The position numbers and the translations under genes are program-made. DNA of 64,000 bases, from the NCBI GenBank assembly GCA_963782595.1, contig CAWAKJ010000002.1, forward strand, positions 744,001 through 808,000, given 5' to 3'. Below are positions 15,983-24,325 of this stretch, in pieces (position 1 is the stretch's first letter; every line of letters starts with the position of its first letter). The stretch comes from JAMQPK01 sp963782595. Lineage in GTDB: Bacteria; Acidobacteriota; Vicinamibacteria; Vicinamibacterales; JAMQPK01. The notes under the pieces were generated by a model, which was not told where the DNA came from, searched no databases, and was given only the letters and a program-made list of their open reading frames with translations.

Positions 15983-17236
15983 ATGACCTACGTAACCGGG
16001 CTGCAGTGTCACTTGTGCAAGGCAACCTTTCCTGCACAGGCGCTGTGGGTTTGCGACAAATGCCTCGGGCCGCTCGAAGTCATCTACGACTACGACAAGG
16101 TCAGGCAGGACATCACGCGCGCGAAAATTGAATCGCGCGCGAAGAATCTGTGGCGCTACCGCGAGCTGCTGCCGATCGACGGCGAGCCTCGCACCGGCGA
16201 CTATTCCGGATACACTCCGCTCGTCCGAGCCGACCGTCTCGCGAAGAAGCTTGGCGTCCGCGAGCTGTATCTCAAAGACGACTCGGTGAACCATCCGACG
16301 TTTTCGTACAAGGACCGCGTCGTGTCGGTGGCGGCCACGCGAGCCGTCGAGCTCGGCTTCAAAGTGTTCGGCTGCGCGTCGACCGGGAATCTGGCCAATA
16401 GCGTGTCTGCGCACGCCGCGCGACTCGGCCTGGAGTGCTTCGTTTTCATTCCGCACGATCTCGAAGCGAGCAAGATTCTGGGCTCGAGCGTCTATGCCCC
16501 TCAGGTTGTTGCCATCAAGGGGAACTACGACGACGTGAACCGGTTGTGTACGCAGATCGCCGAAAAGTACGGCTGGGGGTTCGCCAACATCAACCTGCGG
16601 AGCTACTACGCCGAAGGGGCGAAGACCTACGGCTTCGAGATCGCCGAACAGCTCGGCTGGAAGTTCCCGCGGCACGTCGTCTCGCCGGTGGCCGGCGGCA
16701 CGCTGCTGCCGCGCATTGCGCGAGCGTTTCGCGAGTTGAAAGAAGTGGGTCTGGTCGACGGCGACCTGCCGGCGATTCATGCCGCGCAGGCGGCAGGTTG
16801 TGCCCCGGTGATTAACGCGCTGAACGACGATCTCGAATTCCCCGATCCGGTGAAGCCGAACACGATCGCGCGATCGATTGCCATTGGCAATCCGGCCGAC
16901 GGGTTCCAGGTGCTCAGCGCGGTACGGACGAGCGGCGGTTCCGGCGCGATGGCCACAGATGCCGAGATTCTCGATGGCGTGCAGTTGATCGCCCAGACCG
17001 AAGGCATCTTCACGGAGCCCGCCGGGGGCACCACGATGGCGTGCGCGATGAAGTTGATTGAGAACGGTTCGATTCCGCGCGACGAGCCGATCGTGATCTG
17101 CATTACGGGCAACGGCTACAAAACTGCGGAAGTGATGGCGCCGCGTGTCAGTCCTCCGGTGCAGCTCGGGCGCGGGTTGAGCGAGTTCGACGCCTTCATG
17201 GAAGGCCGGGGTACTTTCGCTGTAAGTGAGAAGTAG
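15983..17236 (+). CDS. thrC: threonine synthase with N-terminal zinc-ribbon
   Basis: A 417-residue PLP enzyme converting phosphohomoserine to threonine. A four-Cys ribbon (CHLCKA...CDKCLGP, residues 9-30) precedes the fold-type II PLP domain; the Schiff-base Lys is in HPTFSYKDR and the phosphate loop in CASTGNLANSVSAHAARLG. The ribbon is known in the longer archaeal/bacterial ThrC class. ATG 15983 directly follows GGGGGGAT. It completes the Thr branch that feeds ilv synthesis of isoleucine in the same operon. Confidence 0.93.
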   Translation: MTYVTGLQCHLCKATFPAQALWVCDKCLGPLEVIYDYDKVRQDITRAKIESRAKNLWRYRELLPIDGEPRTGDYSGYTPLVRADRLAKKLGVRELYLKDDSVNHPTFSYKDRVVSVAATRAVELGFKVFGCASTGNLANSVSAHAARLGLECFVFIPHDLEASKILGSSVYAPQVVAIKGNYDDVNRLCTQIAEKYGWGFANINLRSYYAEGAKTYGFEIAEQLGWKFPRHVVSPVAGGTLLPRIARAFRELKEVGLVDGDLPAIHAAQAAGCAPVINALNDDLEFPDPVKPNTIARSIAIGNPADGFQVLSAVRTSGGSGAMATDAEILDGVQLIAQTEGIFTEPAGGTTMACAMKLIENGSIPRDEPIVICITGNGYKTAEVMAPRVSPPVQLGRGLSEFDAFMEGRGTFAVSEK

Positions 17237-17316
17237 AAAGTAGAAAGTAGAAAGTAAGGCGGGCCTTTACTTTTCACTTCCCACTTTTTACTTCTGACTT
17301 CTTACTTTCTACTTCC
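17224..17316. repeat. AGTAGAAAGTAGAAAGT / ACTTTCTACTTC inverted short-unit repeat
   Basis: Three tandem AAGTAGAAAGTAGA-type units (17229-17256), a GGCGGGCC centre, and then seven degenerate ACTTCT/CACTTT-type units in inverted orientation (17268-17316) fill the whole thrC-lysC spacer. RNA from it would fold into a long hairpin. Confidence 0.85.
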
Positions 17317-17327
17317 AGGATCAGTAC

Positions 17328-18587
17328 ATGTCGTTAGGCCGGATTGTCGTGCAGAAGTACGGTGGAAGCTCTGTGGCCACCGCCGAGAAGATTCTTGCGA
17401 TTGCCGAGCGGGTGAAGACCTGTCTCGAGACGATGCCGCACCTCGTCGTGGCGGTGTCGGCGATGGGCAAGACCACCGATCAGCTGGTCGCGCTGGCGCG
17501 GCAGGTGTCGCGGAACCCGCACGGCCGCGATTACGACCTGTTGCTCGCGTCCGGCGAGCAGGTGGCGGTCGCGACGCTGGCCCTCGCGCTGCATGACAAG
17601 GGCGTGCCGGCAATCGGGCTGACCGGTGCGCAGTGCAATATCAGGACGGACGGCTCGTTCAATCGCGCGCGCATCCAGTCGATCGACACCGAACGCATCG
17701 AAGAAGAGCTGCGCAAGGGCAAGGTCGTCATCGTGGCCGGGTTCCAGGGTGTAACCGACAACGATGAAATTACGACTCTCGGACGCGGGGGCGGCGACAT
17801 TACGGGCGCCGCGGTGGCGGCCGCGCTGAAGGCGTCGGTGTGCGAGATCTGCACCGATGTCGACGGCGTTCTCTCGGCCGATCCGAACATCGTGCCCGGT
17901 GCCCGGTTCTGGCCGCAGTTGAGCTACGAGGAAGCGATTGAAATGGCGTCGAGCGGCGCGAAGGTGCTGCACCCGCGCGCGGCTGAGATCTGCATGTCGT
18001 ACAAAATCCCCATCCACATCCGCTCGAGCTTTCACATGAAGGAGGGGACGTGGATTCGCGAAGGAGCCAGGACGATGGAGGAAGCAGAAGTTGTCGGCGT
18101 GACGAGCGACAAGAAGATTGCGAAGATCACGCTGTTGAACGTGCCCGACGAACCGGGCGTTGCGGCGCAAATCTTCAAGGACGTCGCCGACAGGGACATC
18201 AACATCCGGCTGATCATCCAGAGCGCGGCGGCCGATCACCGCGCGGGTATCACGTTCATCATCGAGGACGAGTTTGCCGACTTGGCGCGCAAGCTGGTGA
18301 GCGACTGGACGCAGAAGGGTCTTGCGAAAGAGGGCATGGTCGAAAAAGACTGGGCGACCATCGCGATCATCGGACACCGCCTGGCGGCTACTCCCGGCCT
18401 CTCGGCACGCATGTTCGCCTCGCTGGCGGATGCGGGGATCAACGTCGACTGCATCAGTTCGTCGGAAATGACGCTGTCGTGCATCATCAAGCGCGACCAG
18501 GCCGACCGCGCTGTCAAGGCCGTGCACGACGAGTTCTTTGCCGATGAGAACGCCCGCAAAAGTCGTACGGCTGCGGTCGTGAAGTAG
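17328..18587 (+). CDS. lysC: aspartate kinase (monofunctional, two ACT domains)
   Basis: A 419-residue enzyme phosphorylating aspartate, the entry to Lys, Thr, Ile and Met. The kinase motif VQKYGGSSVA opens the protein; further landmarks are GFQGVTDNDEITTLGRGGGD and the ICTDVDGVLSADPNIVPGA segment. Two ACT domains follow (about 265-335 and 345-410, with NVPDEPGVAAQIF and GINVDCISSSEMTLSCII). This is the last gene of the pheA-ilv-hom-thr block, so the first and the branch enzymes of the aspartate family are cotranscribed with branched-chain synthesis. Confidence 0.95.
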   Translation: MSLGRIVVQKYGGSSVATAEKILAIAERVKTCLETMPHLVVAVSAMGKTTDQLVALARQVSRNPHGRDYDLLLASGEQVAVATLALALHDKGVPAIGLTGAQCNIRTDGSFNRARIQSIDTERIEEELRKGKVVIVAGFQGVTDNDEITTLGRGGGDITGAAVAAALKASVCEICTDVDGVLSADPNIVPGARFWPQLSYEEAIEMASSGAKVLHPRAAEICMSYKIPIHIRSSFHMKEGTWIREGARTMEEAEVVGVTSDKKIAKITLLNVPDEPGVAAQIFKDVADRDINIRLIIQSAAADHRAGITFIIEDEFADLARKLVSDWTQKGLAKEGMVEKDWATIAIIGHRLAATPGLSARMFASLADAGINVDCISSSEMTLSCIIKRDQADRAVKAVHDEFFADENARKSRTAAVVK

Positions 18588-18595
18588 TCGCAAAG

Positions 18596-18660
18596 TCGCC
18601 CCTCGACTTTGCTCGGGGCGACCCTGAGCTTGTCGAAGGGTCGACAGTCGTAAGTCGCAA
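18596..18660. repeat. GACCCTGAGCTTGTCGAAGGGTC hairpin repeat
   Basis: CGCCCCTCGACTTTGCTCGGGGCG is followed by GACCCTGAGCTTGTCGAAGGGTC, two hairpins after lysC. This sequence is familiar as a dispersed intergenic repeat. With no T-run, termination is not certain. Confidence 0.7.
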
Positions 18661-18677
18661 GGGGGGCATCTTCGCCA

Positions 18678-19028
18678 ATGCTGCAGCCGATTTGGGCGAC
18701 GCTGACGACGGCGGGAATTGGCGCGGCCACGTGGATTGTCGTCTCGGTGCTCGGCGGTCGAAGGGAAGCCTGGGACAGCCCGCTCTATTTCACCGTCGCG
18801 TTGCCTGTCATCGCGGTGGCAGTCGCGTTCGTCGCATATCGCGTGCCGGTTCGAATCTGGCGCTGGGCGATGTTTCCCTTCTGGGCTCAGGCGCTGGTCG
18901 CGTTTCTTCAGGATCCGACCGCAAACCTCCTGCCGATTGGCCTGATCGTCTTCTCGTTCTTCGGCGCGGTGTGCTTCTTACCCGCGAGTATCGGTGCGCA
19001 GTTCGGCCGGCGGGGTAACCTGCCGTGA
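18678..19028 (+). CDS. small integral membrane protein, function unknown
   Basis: A 116-residue protein with four hydrophobic segments (around TTAGIGAATWIVVSVLG, YFTVALPVIAVAVAFVAY, FPFWAQALVAFL, LPIGLIVFSFFGAVCFL). No family recognised. A G-rich AAGGGGGG stretch lies upstream. It overlaps the start of the DinB gene by 4 nt, so they are probably coupled. Confidence 0.7.
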   Translation: MLQPIWATLTTAGIGAATWIVVSVLGGRREAWDSPLYFTVALPVIAVAVAFVAYRVPVRIWRWAMFPFWAQALVAFLQDPTANLLPIGLIVFSFFGAVCFLPASIGAQFGRRGNLP

Positions 19029-19537
19029 ATTTACAGGAAGCCGTCAGCCTGGTCGACTATCACTATTGGGCGAGAAATCGCATTCTGGATGCAGTCGAGG
19101 TGCTCACACCCGAGCAGTACATCAAGGATCTCGGCAGCAGCTTCAAGTCGATACGGGACACGCTCGTGCACACTTACGGCGCAGAGTGGCTCTGGTATCT
19201 CCGTTGGGTGGGAAGCTCGCCTTCGAGCCTGCCGGATTTCGATCCGTTTCCAAACGTGGCGAGCATTCGTGCGCCCTGGAGCGAGCAGGAAAAGAAGATC
19301 CGGATGTTCGTCGGGTCGCTCGCGGCGGCCAACCAGCTCGAGCGCGTCATCAAGTATCAGATGATGAACGGCCAGGATACCGAGGCGGTCTTCGCCCACA
19401 TGCTGCAGCACGTCGTGAACCACGCCAGCTACCATCGAGGGCAGGTCACGACGATGCTGCGTCAACTGGGCGCACCCGCGCCGAAGTCACAGGACATGAT
19501 TGCCTTCTTCCGCGAGCGTGCGACGAAGGTGCATTGA
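19025..19537 (+). CDS. DinB-family metal-dependent protein
   Basis: A 170-residue four-helix-bundle protein of the DinB/YfiT type. The three metal His are in place: one in TLVHTYGAEWLW (about residue 48) and two in HVVNHASYHRGQ (near 130-138). Members include damage-inducible proteins and bacillithiol/mycothiol-type transferases; the specific function cannot be read. The GTG at 19025 overlaps the upstream membrane gene (GTGA). Confidence 0.85.
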   Translation: MNLQEAVSLVDYHYWARNRILDAVEVLTPEQYIKDLGSSFKSIRDTLVHTYGAEWLWYLRWVGSSPSSLPDFDPFPNVASIRAPWSEQEKKIRMFVGSLAAANQLERVIKYQMMNGQDTEAVFAHMLQHVVNHASYHRGQVTTMLRQLGAPAPKSQDMIAFFRERATKVH

Positions 19538-19746
19538 GCGGCGTGGCCGGTGCGCAGGACACGAAGACCACAAAGATCTGCTCCCGACAAGATCACGAAG
19601 AAAAACAAACGCGAAGACGTGACGTCGATGCAGAGCGCTGTTGCTTGACCCGGCAAGAAGACATTACTCCTGAACTCCTGATCTCCTGTTCAAAAAGACG
19701 TGAGTCAGGCGCGTTCAGAAAGAAAAAGAATCGTGCTCGTCGTGTT
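19538..19746. other. convergent spacer with repeat debris
   Basis: About 210 bp between convergent genes. It contains ACGCGAAGACG (compare CTTCGCGTCTTTGCG at 53640) and the stretch CTCCTGAACTCCTGATCTCC, whose end is part of the 17-bp exact inverse copy of 2567-2583. No gene or clear terminator was found. Confidence 0.5.
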
Positions 19747-20529
19747 TCAGCGGAGTGTCACGGCCACCGTGCCCAGGTCTCCGAAATCTGCCCGCACACG
19801 ATCGCCGGGTTTGATGGGCACCGGTATCACGCACGTACCGGTCGTCACGAACTGGCCGGCGTTGATGCCGTCGGCGTAGGTGCGCAGCTCGTTCACCAGC
19901 CACGTGAGCGCGATGAGCGGATCGCCGAGCACGTTGGCGCCGCTGCCGCTCGCGGCGTGGTCGCCGTTGCGACGCGCCGTCACGGCGTGTGTCACGAGAT
20001 TGCGCGAGCGCCAGCTGGCGGGAGCCGCCGTGCCCAGCACGAACCAGCACGCGCACGCGGTGTCGGCGATCAGTTGTGGGGCGCCCACTCGGGCGAAATC
20101 GTTGTAGCGCGAGTCGGGCACCTCGATCGACGGGTGGAGGGATCCGACTGCGGCGACGACATCGGCCTGCGTGTACGGATTCGCGCGCTTCGGCAGCGCG
20201 CGGGCGAACTTGAAGGCGAATTCCGCTTCTGCTACGAGCATGATGTTGCCGTCCAGCGGCACGTCCGCGCCGCTGTGGAGGACGCGGTTCGCAAGCAGAG
20301 GGCCCGCCAGCGGCCCATCGACGCCGATGTGTTTCTGCCCGGCGGCGCTGGTCGCGGCGATCTTCCATCCGACGACTTCCTGACCCGAGAACCTGACCAC
20401 TTCATGTTGAGCCGCATAGCCGCCGGCGCGATCCAGCGGTCGGCAATCGAGCGGCAGTTCGCTGATGCGCGAGCCTTGCTGCCAGTTCTGCCACAGGATG
20501 GCTGCAGCGCTTTCAGCAGGCCGTGTCAC
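19747..20529 (-). CDS. 2-keto-4-pentenoate hydratase-like protein (MhpD family)
   Basis: A 260-residue member of the fumarylacetoacetate-hydrolase-like hydratases that add water to 2-hydroxypenta-2,4-dienoate in aromatic meta-cleavage. Motifs: VVGWKIAATSAAGQKHIGVDGP, the metal ligands in AEAEFAFKFAR, HPSIEVPDSRY and NVLGDPLIALTWLVNEL. No other meta-cleavage genes are nearby; the start overlaps the stop of the UPF0182 gene by 4 nt (ATGA), so they share a transcript. The substrate is therefore uncertain. Confidence 0.85.
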   Translation of the reverse strand: MTRPAESAAAILWQNWQQGSRISELPLDCRPLDRAGGYAAQHEVVRFSGQEVVGWKIAATSAAGQKHIGVDGPLAGPLLANRVLHSGADVPLDGNIMLVAEAEFAFKFARALPKRANPYTQADVVAAVGSLHPSIEVPDSRYNDFARVGAPQLIADTACACWFVLGTAAPASWRSRNLVTHAVTARRNGDHAASGSGANVLGDPLIALTWLVNELRTYADGINAGQFVTTGTCVIPVPIKPGDRVRADFGDLGTVAVTLR

Positions 20530-23273
20530 TTCGCGGCTCCCCGCAAAAGTTCGCCGAGTCGCCGGATCTCATCTCCGTAAAGAGACCAATTGCCCTCACG
20601 CTGGGCCTTCATCGCGTTTTCGTAGTGCATCCGGGCCCGCTCGAGCAGCGCAGGATCCAGCGATGGCGCCTGCTCGGCCGCCGCGCGAGCAGCCGGTCCA
20701 GCCGCCGGAGCCGTCGAGGTCGAAAGGGTTGCTGGCCGCCGCGTGCTCGTTCCGGCGCCGAAGATCCGTTCCAGGGCGGCGTCGAGAGTGTCGGCCATCA
20801 CGATCTGATCCTGATAGGCCACGATCACCCGATTCAGCTCCGGAATACGTCCGCCCGACGCGCGCAGGTACAGCGGGCGCACGTACAAGAGCGCCTCCTC
20901 GATGGGAATCACGAGCAGCGTGCCTTGAATGACCTGAGAACCTTGCTGATTCCACAACGTGATCTGAGGCGAGATCACCTGATCCTGGTTGATGCGCGCG
21001 ATGATCTGCCTTGGCCCGTAGACGACCGTGTCGCGCGGAAACTCGAACACCTCGAGCTGGCCGTAACGCTCGGGATCGGAGCGCGCCACCATCCACGCCG
21101 CGAGATTGTCCTTGCGCGAGGGCGTGAATGGCAGCATCTGAATGAACTCTGCGCGGGCCTCCTCGGGCAGGCGCATGACCGTGTAGTACGGCTGCATCAA
21201 CTGCGGGTTGCCGTCGATGTCGATCGCGGGAATCTCCCACTGATCTTCCTTGTTGTAGAACACGCCCGGATTCGTCATGTGATAGGTCGAGAACATCGCT
21301 GCCTGGATGCCGAAGATGGTCTCCGGATATCTCAGATGCTGCCGGAGGTCGGAAGGCATCGCGTCGAGCGGCTTCAGCAGGCCAGGATAGGCCCGCGCCA
21401 GCGTCTGCACCAGCGGGTCCTGGGGATCGGATATGAAAAATTCGGTTGTCCCGTTGTAGGCGTCTACGGTCACCTTCACCGAGTTCCGTATGTAGTTGAT
21501 GCCTCCAACCGACGCCGCCGCGTACGGAAATTGGGTCGTCGTCGTGTAGGCGTCGCGGATCCACACCAGACGCCCGTCGTCGGTGGCGACCAGGTAGGGA
21601 TCCTCGTCATACCGGAGAAACGGGGCAATAGTGGTGATGCGATCGGTGATGTTCCGGTGGTACAGAATGCGGCTGTCTGCAGTGATGTCGTTGCTGAACA
21701 GGATTTGCATCGACTGGAAGCCGAGGCTGAAGAGCAGACGCCGGCCGATGCCGCCGATACGAACGCCGTCTGTGCCGCTGTATGAGGTTCCGACGTTCTT
21801 TTCCCCTATTGAGTAGTGGAACTCGTTCGCCTGCGTGTTCACGACCACGTAGTTGTTGGTCAGCTCGCCGAAGTAGATGCTGGGCTGCTTGATGTCGATG
21901 TCGGCGGGGACTGAGGACTGCGTGGGGATGTCCTTGACGAACAGAATCGGCAGGCCCTCCGACGTCACTTCGTTGACGGGCCCGAGCGTGATGCCGTAAC
22001 CGTGCGTGAACGTCAGGTGCTCGTTGATCCATGTGCGGTTCGGCAGGCTCTGGGAGTTCAACTCCCGCGCGGAGAGCATGACCTGACGGAGCTCGCCGTT
22101 GATCGTGTAGCGATCGTTGTCCACCGATACGAAGTCGTAGTACGTGCGGAGCTCCTGGATCTGGCCGAACGTATCGAGCAGGGGCTGGTGATCCCACAGC
22201 CGCACGTTCTTGATCGTGTCGGCATTGCGTTCGATGTCTTCGCGTGTCAGCGCGGCATCGCCAGAGGCACTGCGTGTCCGCACGTCAGCCAGGTTGAAAG
22301 CCCGACGCGTCGCGGCGATGTTATGCGTGATGTACGGGGTTTCGGCCGCCTGCTCGTTCGGCGTGACGACGAACCGCTGAATCGCGGCCGCGTACAGCGA
22401 TCCACCAACCGAGGCGAAAAGATACAACCCGATGGCGAGCGGCACGGGCCAGAAGGAAACCGAGAACGCGTGGTACACCGCGAGCGCCGCACAGAGGACG
22501 GCGACTGCCGTGAGCACGCGTAACGCGGGCATCCGCGCGACGACGTCGGTGTAAGACGCACCGGGCACGATGCCGGGTGACATGACCTCGGTCAGCAGGT
22601 GCGGGATCTGCAGATACGCGTTGACGGCGAATGTCAGGAAGACTGCCGCCAGGAGCAGCGACAGATGGAGCCGGGCTTTCCGGCCCACCGAGACGCCGCC
22701 GCGCTTGGAGAAGTTAAGGGCGCCGGCGAGCACATAGGCGGCCGCAGAGCCGACGAGCGCCACCGCGAGCACGGCGATCACAACCTGCTGCGCGAGGTCG
22801 AACAAAGGCAGGCGAAACACGTAGAACGAGATGTCGTGGCCGAGAATCGGGTCGGCGGAGCCGAACGGGACACCGTTGCGGAATTGCAGCCATCGCATCC
22901 ATTCGCTGCTGCCGGCGAGGCCGACCATCAGCGACACCACCAGAGAGCCAATGCCGACCATCTTCCGAATCTGTTCGCGCCGCACCATGGCGGGCTGTAC
23001 GGTGCCCGAGGCCCCTGTGCCGATGACGATGTAGGGGCTCGCAATCGACGAGACCGCGATCCAGAGATTTCCGTACAGCACGGCGAACGCGAAGCCCAGG
23101 ATGAATGTGCCGAGCGAAGCCTGTGCGCGCAGGCTGGTGAGGTACACGCTGCGATAGCCGGTGGCCCCGAACCAGAGCCACTCCAGGAGGAAGGCGATGA
23201 GATTCGGGATAACGACGAGCGCCAGGATGGCGCCGATGCCGAGCAAGGCGCGAAAGTTCACGGGTGCAAGCAT
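20526..23273 (-). CDS. UPF0182 family large membrane protein
   Basis: A 915-residue protein. The first roughly 300 residues contain seven hydrophobic segments (from FRALLGIGAILALVVIPNLIA to VPLAIGLYLFASVGGSLY); the remaining 600 form a large extracytoplasmic domain with ETPYITHNIAATRRAFNL, RTWINEHLTFTHGYGI, YFGELTNNYVVVNT and MRLPEEARAEFIQMLPFTPSRKDN, the conserved core of COG1615. The C-terminus is Ala/Pro-rich then charged. Function unknown in all members. Divergent from ChrB with only 49 nt between start codons, containing a palindrome. Confidence 0.92.
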   Translation of the reverse strand: MLAPVNFRALLGIGAILALVVIPNLIAFLLEWLWFGATGYRSVYLTSLRAQASLGTFILGFAFAVLYGNLWIAVSSIASPYIVIGTGASGTVQPAMVRREQIRKMVGIGSLVVSLMVGLAGSSEWMRWLQFRNGVPFGSADPILGHDISFYVFRLPLFDLAQQVVIAVLAVALVGSAAAYVLAGALNFSKRGGVSVGRKARLHLSLLLAAVFLTFAVNAYLQIPHLLTEVMSPGIVPGASYTDVVARMPALRVLTAVAVLCAALAVYHAFSVSFWPVPLAIGLYLFASVGGSLYAAAIQRFVVTPNEQAAETPYITHNIAATRRAFNLADVRTRSASGDAALTREDIERNADTIKNVRLWDHQPLLDTFGQIQELRTYYDFVSVDNDRYTINGELRQVMLSARELNSQSLPNRTWINEHLTFTHGYGITLGPVNEVTSEGLPILFVKDIPTQSSVPADIDIKQPSIYFGELTNNYVVVNTQANEFHYSIGEKNVGTSYSGTDGVRIGGIGRRLLFSLGFQSMQILFSNDITADSRILYHRNITDRITTIAPFLRYDEDPYLVATDDGRLVWIRDAYTTTTQFPYAAASVGGINYIRNSVKVTVDAYNGTTEFFISDPQDPLVQTLARAYPGLLKPLDAMPSDLRQHLRYPETIFGIQAAMFSTYHMTNPGVFYNKEDQWEIPAIDIDGNPQLMQPYYTVMRLPEEARAEFIQMLPFTPSRKDNLAAWMVARSDPERYGQLEVFEFPRDTVVYGPRQIIARINQDQVISPQITLWNQQGSQVIQGTLLVIPIEEALLYVRPLYLRASGGRIPELNRVIVAYQDQIVMADTLDAALERIFGAGTSTRRPATLSTSTAPAAGPAARAAAEQAPSLDPALLERARMHYENAMKAQREGNWSLYGDEIRRLGELLRGAAK

Positions 23274-23297
23274 ATCGCGGTTCGCCGCACGGTTGGC

Positions 23298-23313
23298 TGT
23301 AACAGGTGTTACA
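23298..23313. promoter_or_regulatory. TGTAACA-GG-TGTTACA operator-like palindrome
   Basis: A perfect 7-2-7 palindrome in the 49-nt divergent region, 10 nt before the ChrB ATG (23323) and 25 nt before the UPF0182 start (23273). Its right arm overlaps the putative -10 TACACT (23310-23315) of ChrB, which is 7 nt from the ATG. A protein bound here would block chrB transcription and could affect the other gene. Confidence 0.6.
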
Positions 23314-23322
23314 CTTCACAGG

Positions 23323-24300
23323 ATGCCGTACCGGTGGATGGTGTTTGTGCACCAGCTTCCCGCTCACCCGTCGAACGCACGCGTGAAGATCTGGCGCCGG
23401 CTCCAGCAGGTCGGCGCCATCGCGATGAAAAACGCCGTCCACGTGCTCCCCGAATCGGCCCAGAGTCGCGAAGACTTCGAATGGCTCCGCGCCGAGGTGA
23501 CGGCGCAGGGCGGGCAGGCGGCCATTTTCGGCGTGTCAATGGACGACGCGGACGAGCGGCAGGTCGTCGCTCAGTTTCACGCCGCCAGCGCCGGCGAGTT
23601 CACCCAACTGAGAAAGGAGATCAAGCTCATGCGTACGAAGGTTCGTAACGGGGCCACCAGAGACGGCGAGTATGGTCTACAGGCGATTCGCGCGTTGCGG
23701 GATCGGTTCGAGCGTGCCGTACGACGCGATGTGTTTGCGGCGCCGGGCGCCCGTGACGTGGAGGCCGCGCTGAAGGAACTGGTCGCCGACTACCGGCCGG
23801 CCGCGAAGAGTCGCCCTTCCACCGGCGTCTCGCGTCTCGACGCGGAGCTCTACAAGGGCCGCACATGGGTCACGCGACCACGGCCCGGCGTCGATCGGTT
23901 CGCGTCGGCGTGGCTCATCCGCCGTTTCATCGACCGGGACGCGAAATTCGCCTTCGCGGCGTCGCCCGACAGATATCCCGATGCGGTCGCCTTCGATATG
24001 TATCACGCCGGCGGCTTCAAGCACGAAGGCGATCTCTGCACGTTCGAGGTGCTGCAGGAACGGTTCGTCATCCGCGACATCGCCGTCAGGCGCATTGCCG
24101 AAATCGTCCACGACGTCGACCTCAAGGAAGACCGATACAAGTCTCCCCATGCCGCGACCATCGCGAACCTGGTCGAGGGGCTGCGGGCGTCGATCGCCGA
24201 CGATGCCAGGTTGCTCGAGCAGGGCATCGGCATGTTCGAGGCGCTGTATTTATCGTTCGGCGCCATAAAACCGCATCGCGCCCGGCGGCCGCGATGCTGA
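23323..24300 (+). CDS. chrB: ChrB-like chromate resistance/regulatory protein
   Basis: A 325-residue protein with both ChrB regions: the N-terminal PaaX-like part (WMVFVHQLPAHPSNARVKIWRRLQQVGA, residues 4-31) and the ChrB C-terminal domain (TWVTRPRPGVDRFASAWLI, then DMYHAGGFKHEGDLCTFE, EIVHDVDLKEDRY). ChrB proteins are known as chromate-sensing regulators of chrA, or as resistance proteins. No chrA transporter is within view. ATG 23323 is chosen because the family starts with the WMVF block and a TACACT box is 7 nt upstream; the frame open to 23161 is antisense to UPF0182. Autoregulation through the overlapping palindrome is an inference. Confidence 0.85.
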   Translation: MPYRWMVFVHQLPAHPSNARVKIWRRLQQVGAIAMKNAVHVLPESAQSREDFEWLRAEVTAQGGQAAIFGVSMDDADERQVVAQFHAASAGEFTQLRKEIKLMRTKVRNGATRDGEYGLQAIRALRDRFERAVRRDVFAAPGARDVEAALKELVADYRPAAKSRPSTGVSRLDAELYKGRTWVTRPRPGVDRFASAWLIRRFIDRDAKFAFAASPDRYPDAVAFDMYHAGGFKHEGDLCTFEVLQERFVIRDIAVRRIAEIVHDVDLKEDRYKSPHAATIANLVEGLRASIADDARLLEQGIGMFEALYLSFGAIKPHRARRPRC

Positions 24301-24325
24301 TATAGTGCCCGCTCGAGAGGTGGCT

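Noticed and set aside
17224..17316. Short tandem units considered as a CRISPR array
   Set aside because: Units are about 7 bp, degenerate and without spacers; no cas genes.
20523..21785. 420-codon plus-strand frame opposite UPF0182
   Set aside because: Antisense to a conserved membrane protein; HR/RR-rich shadow.
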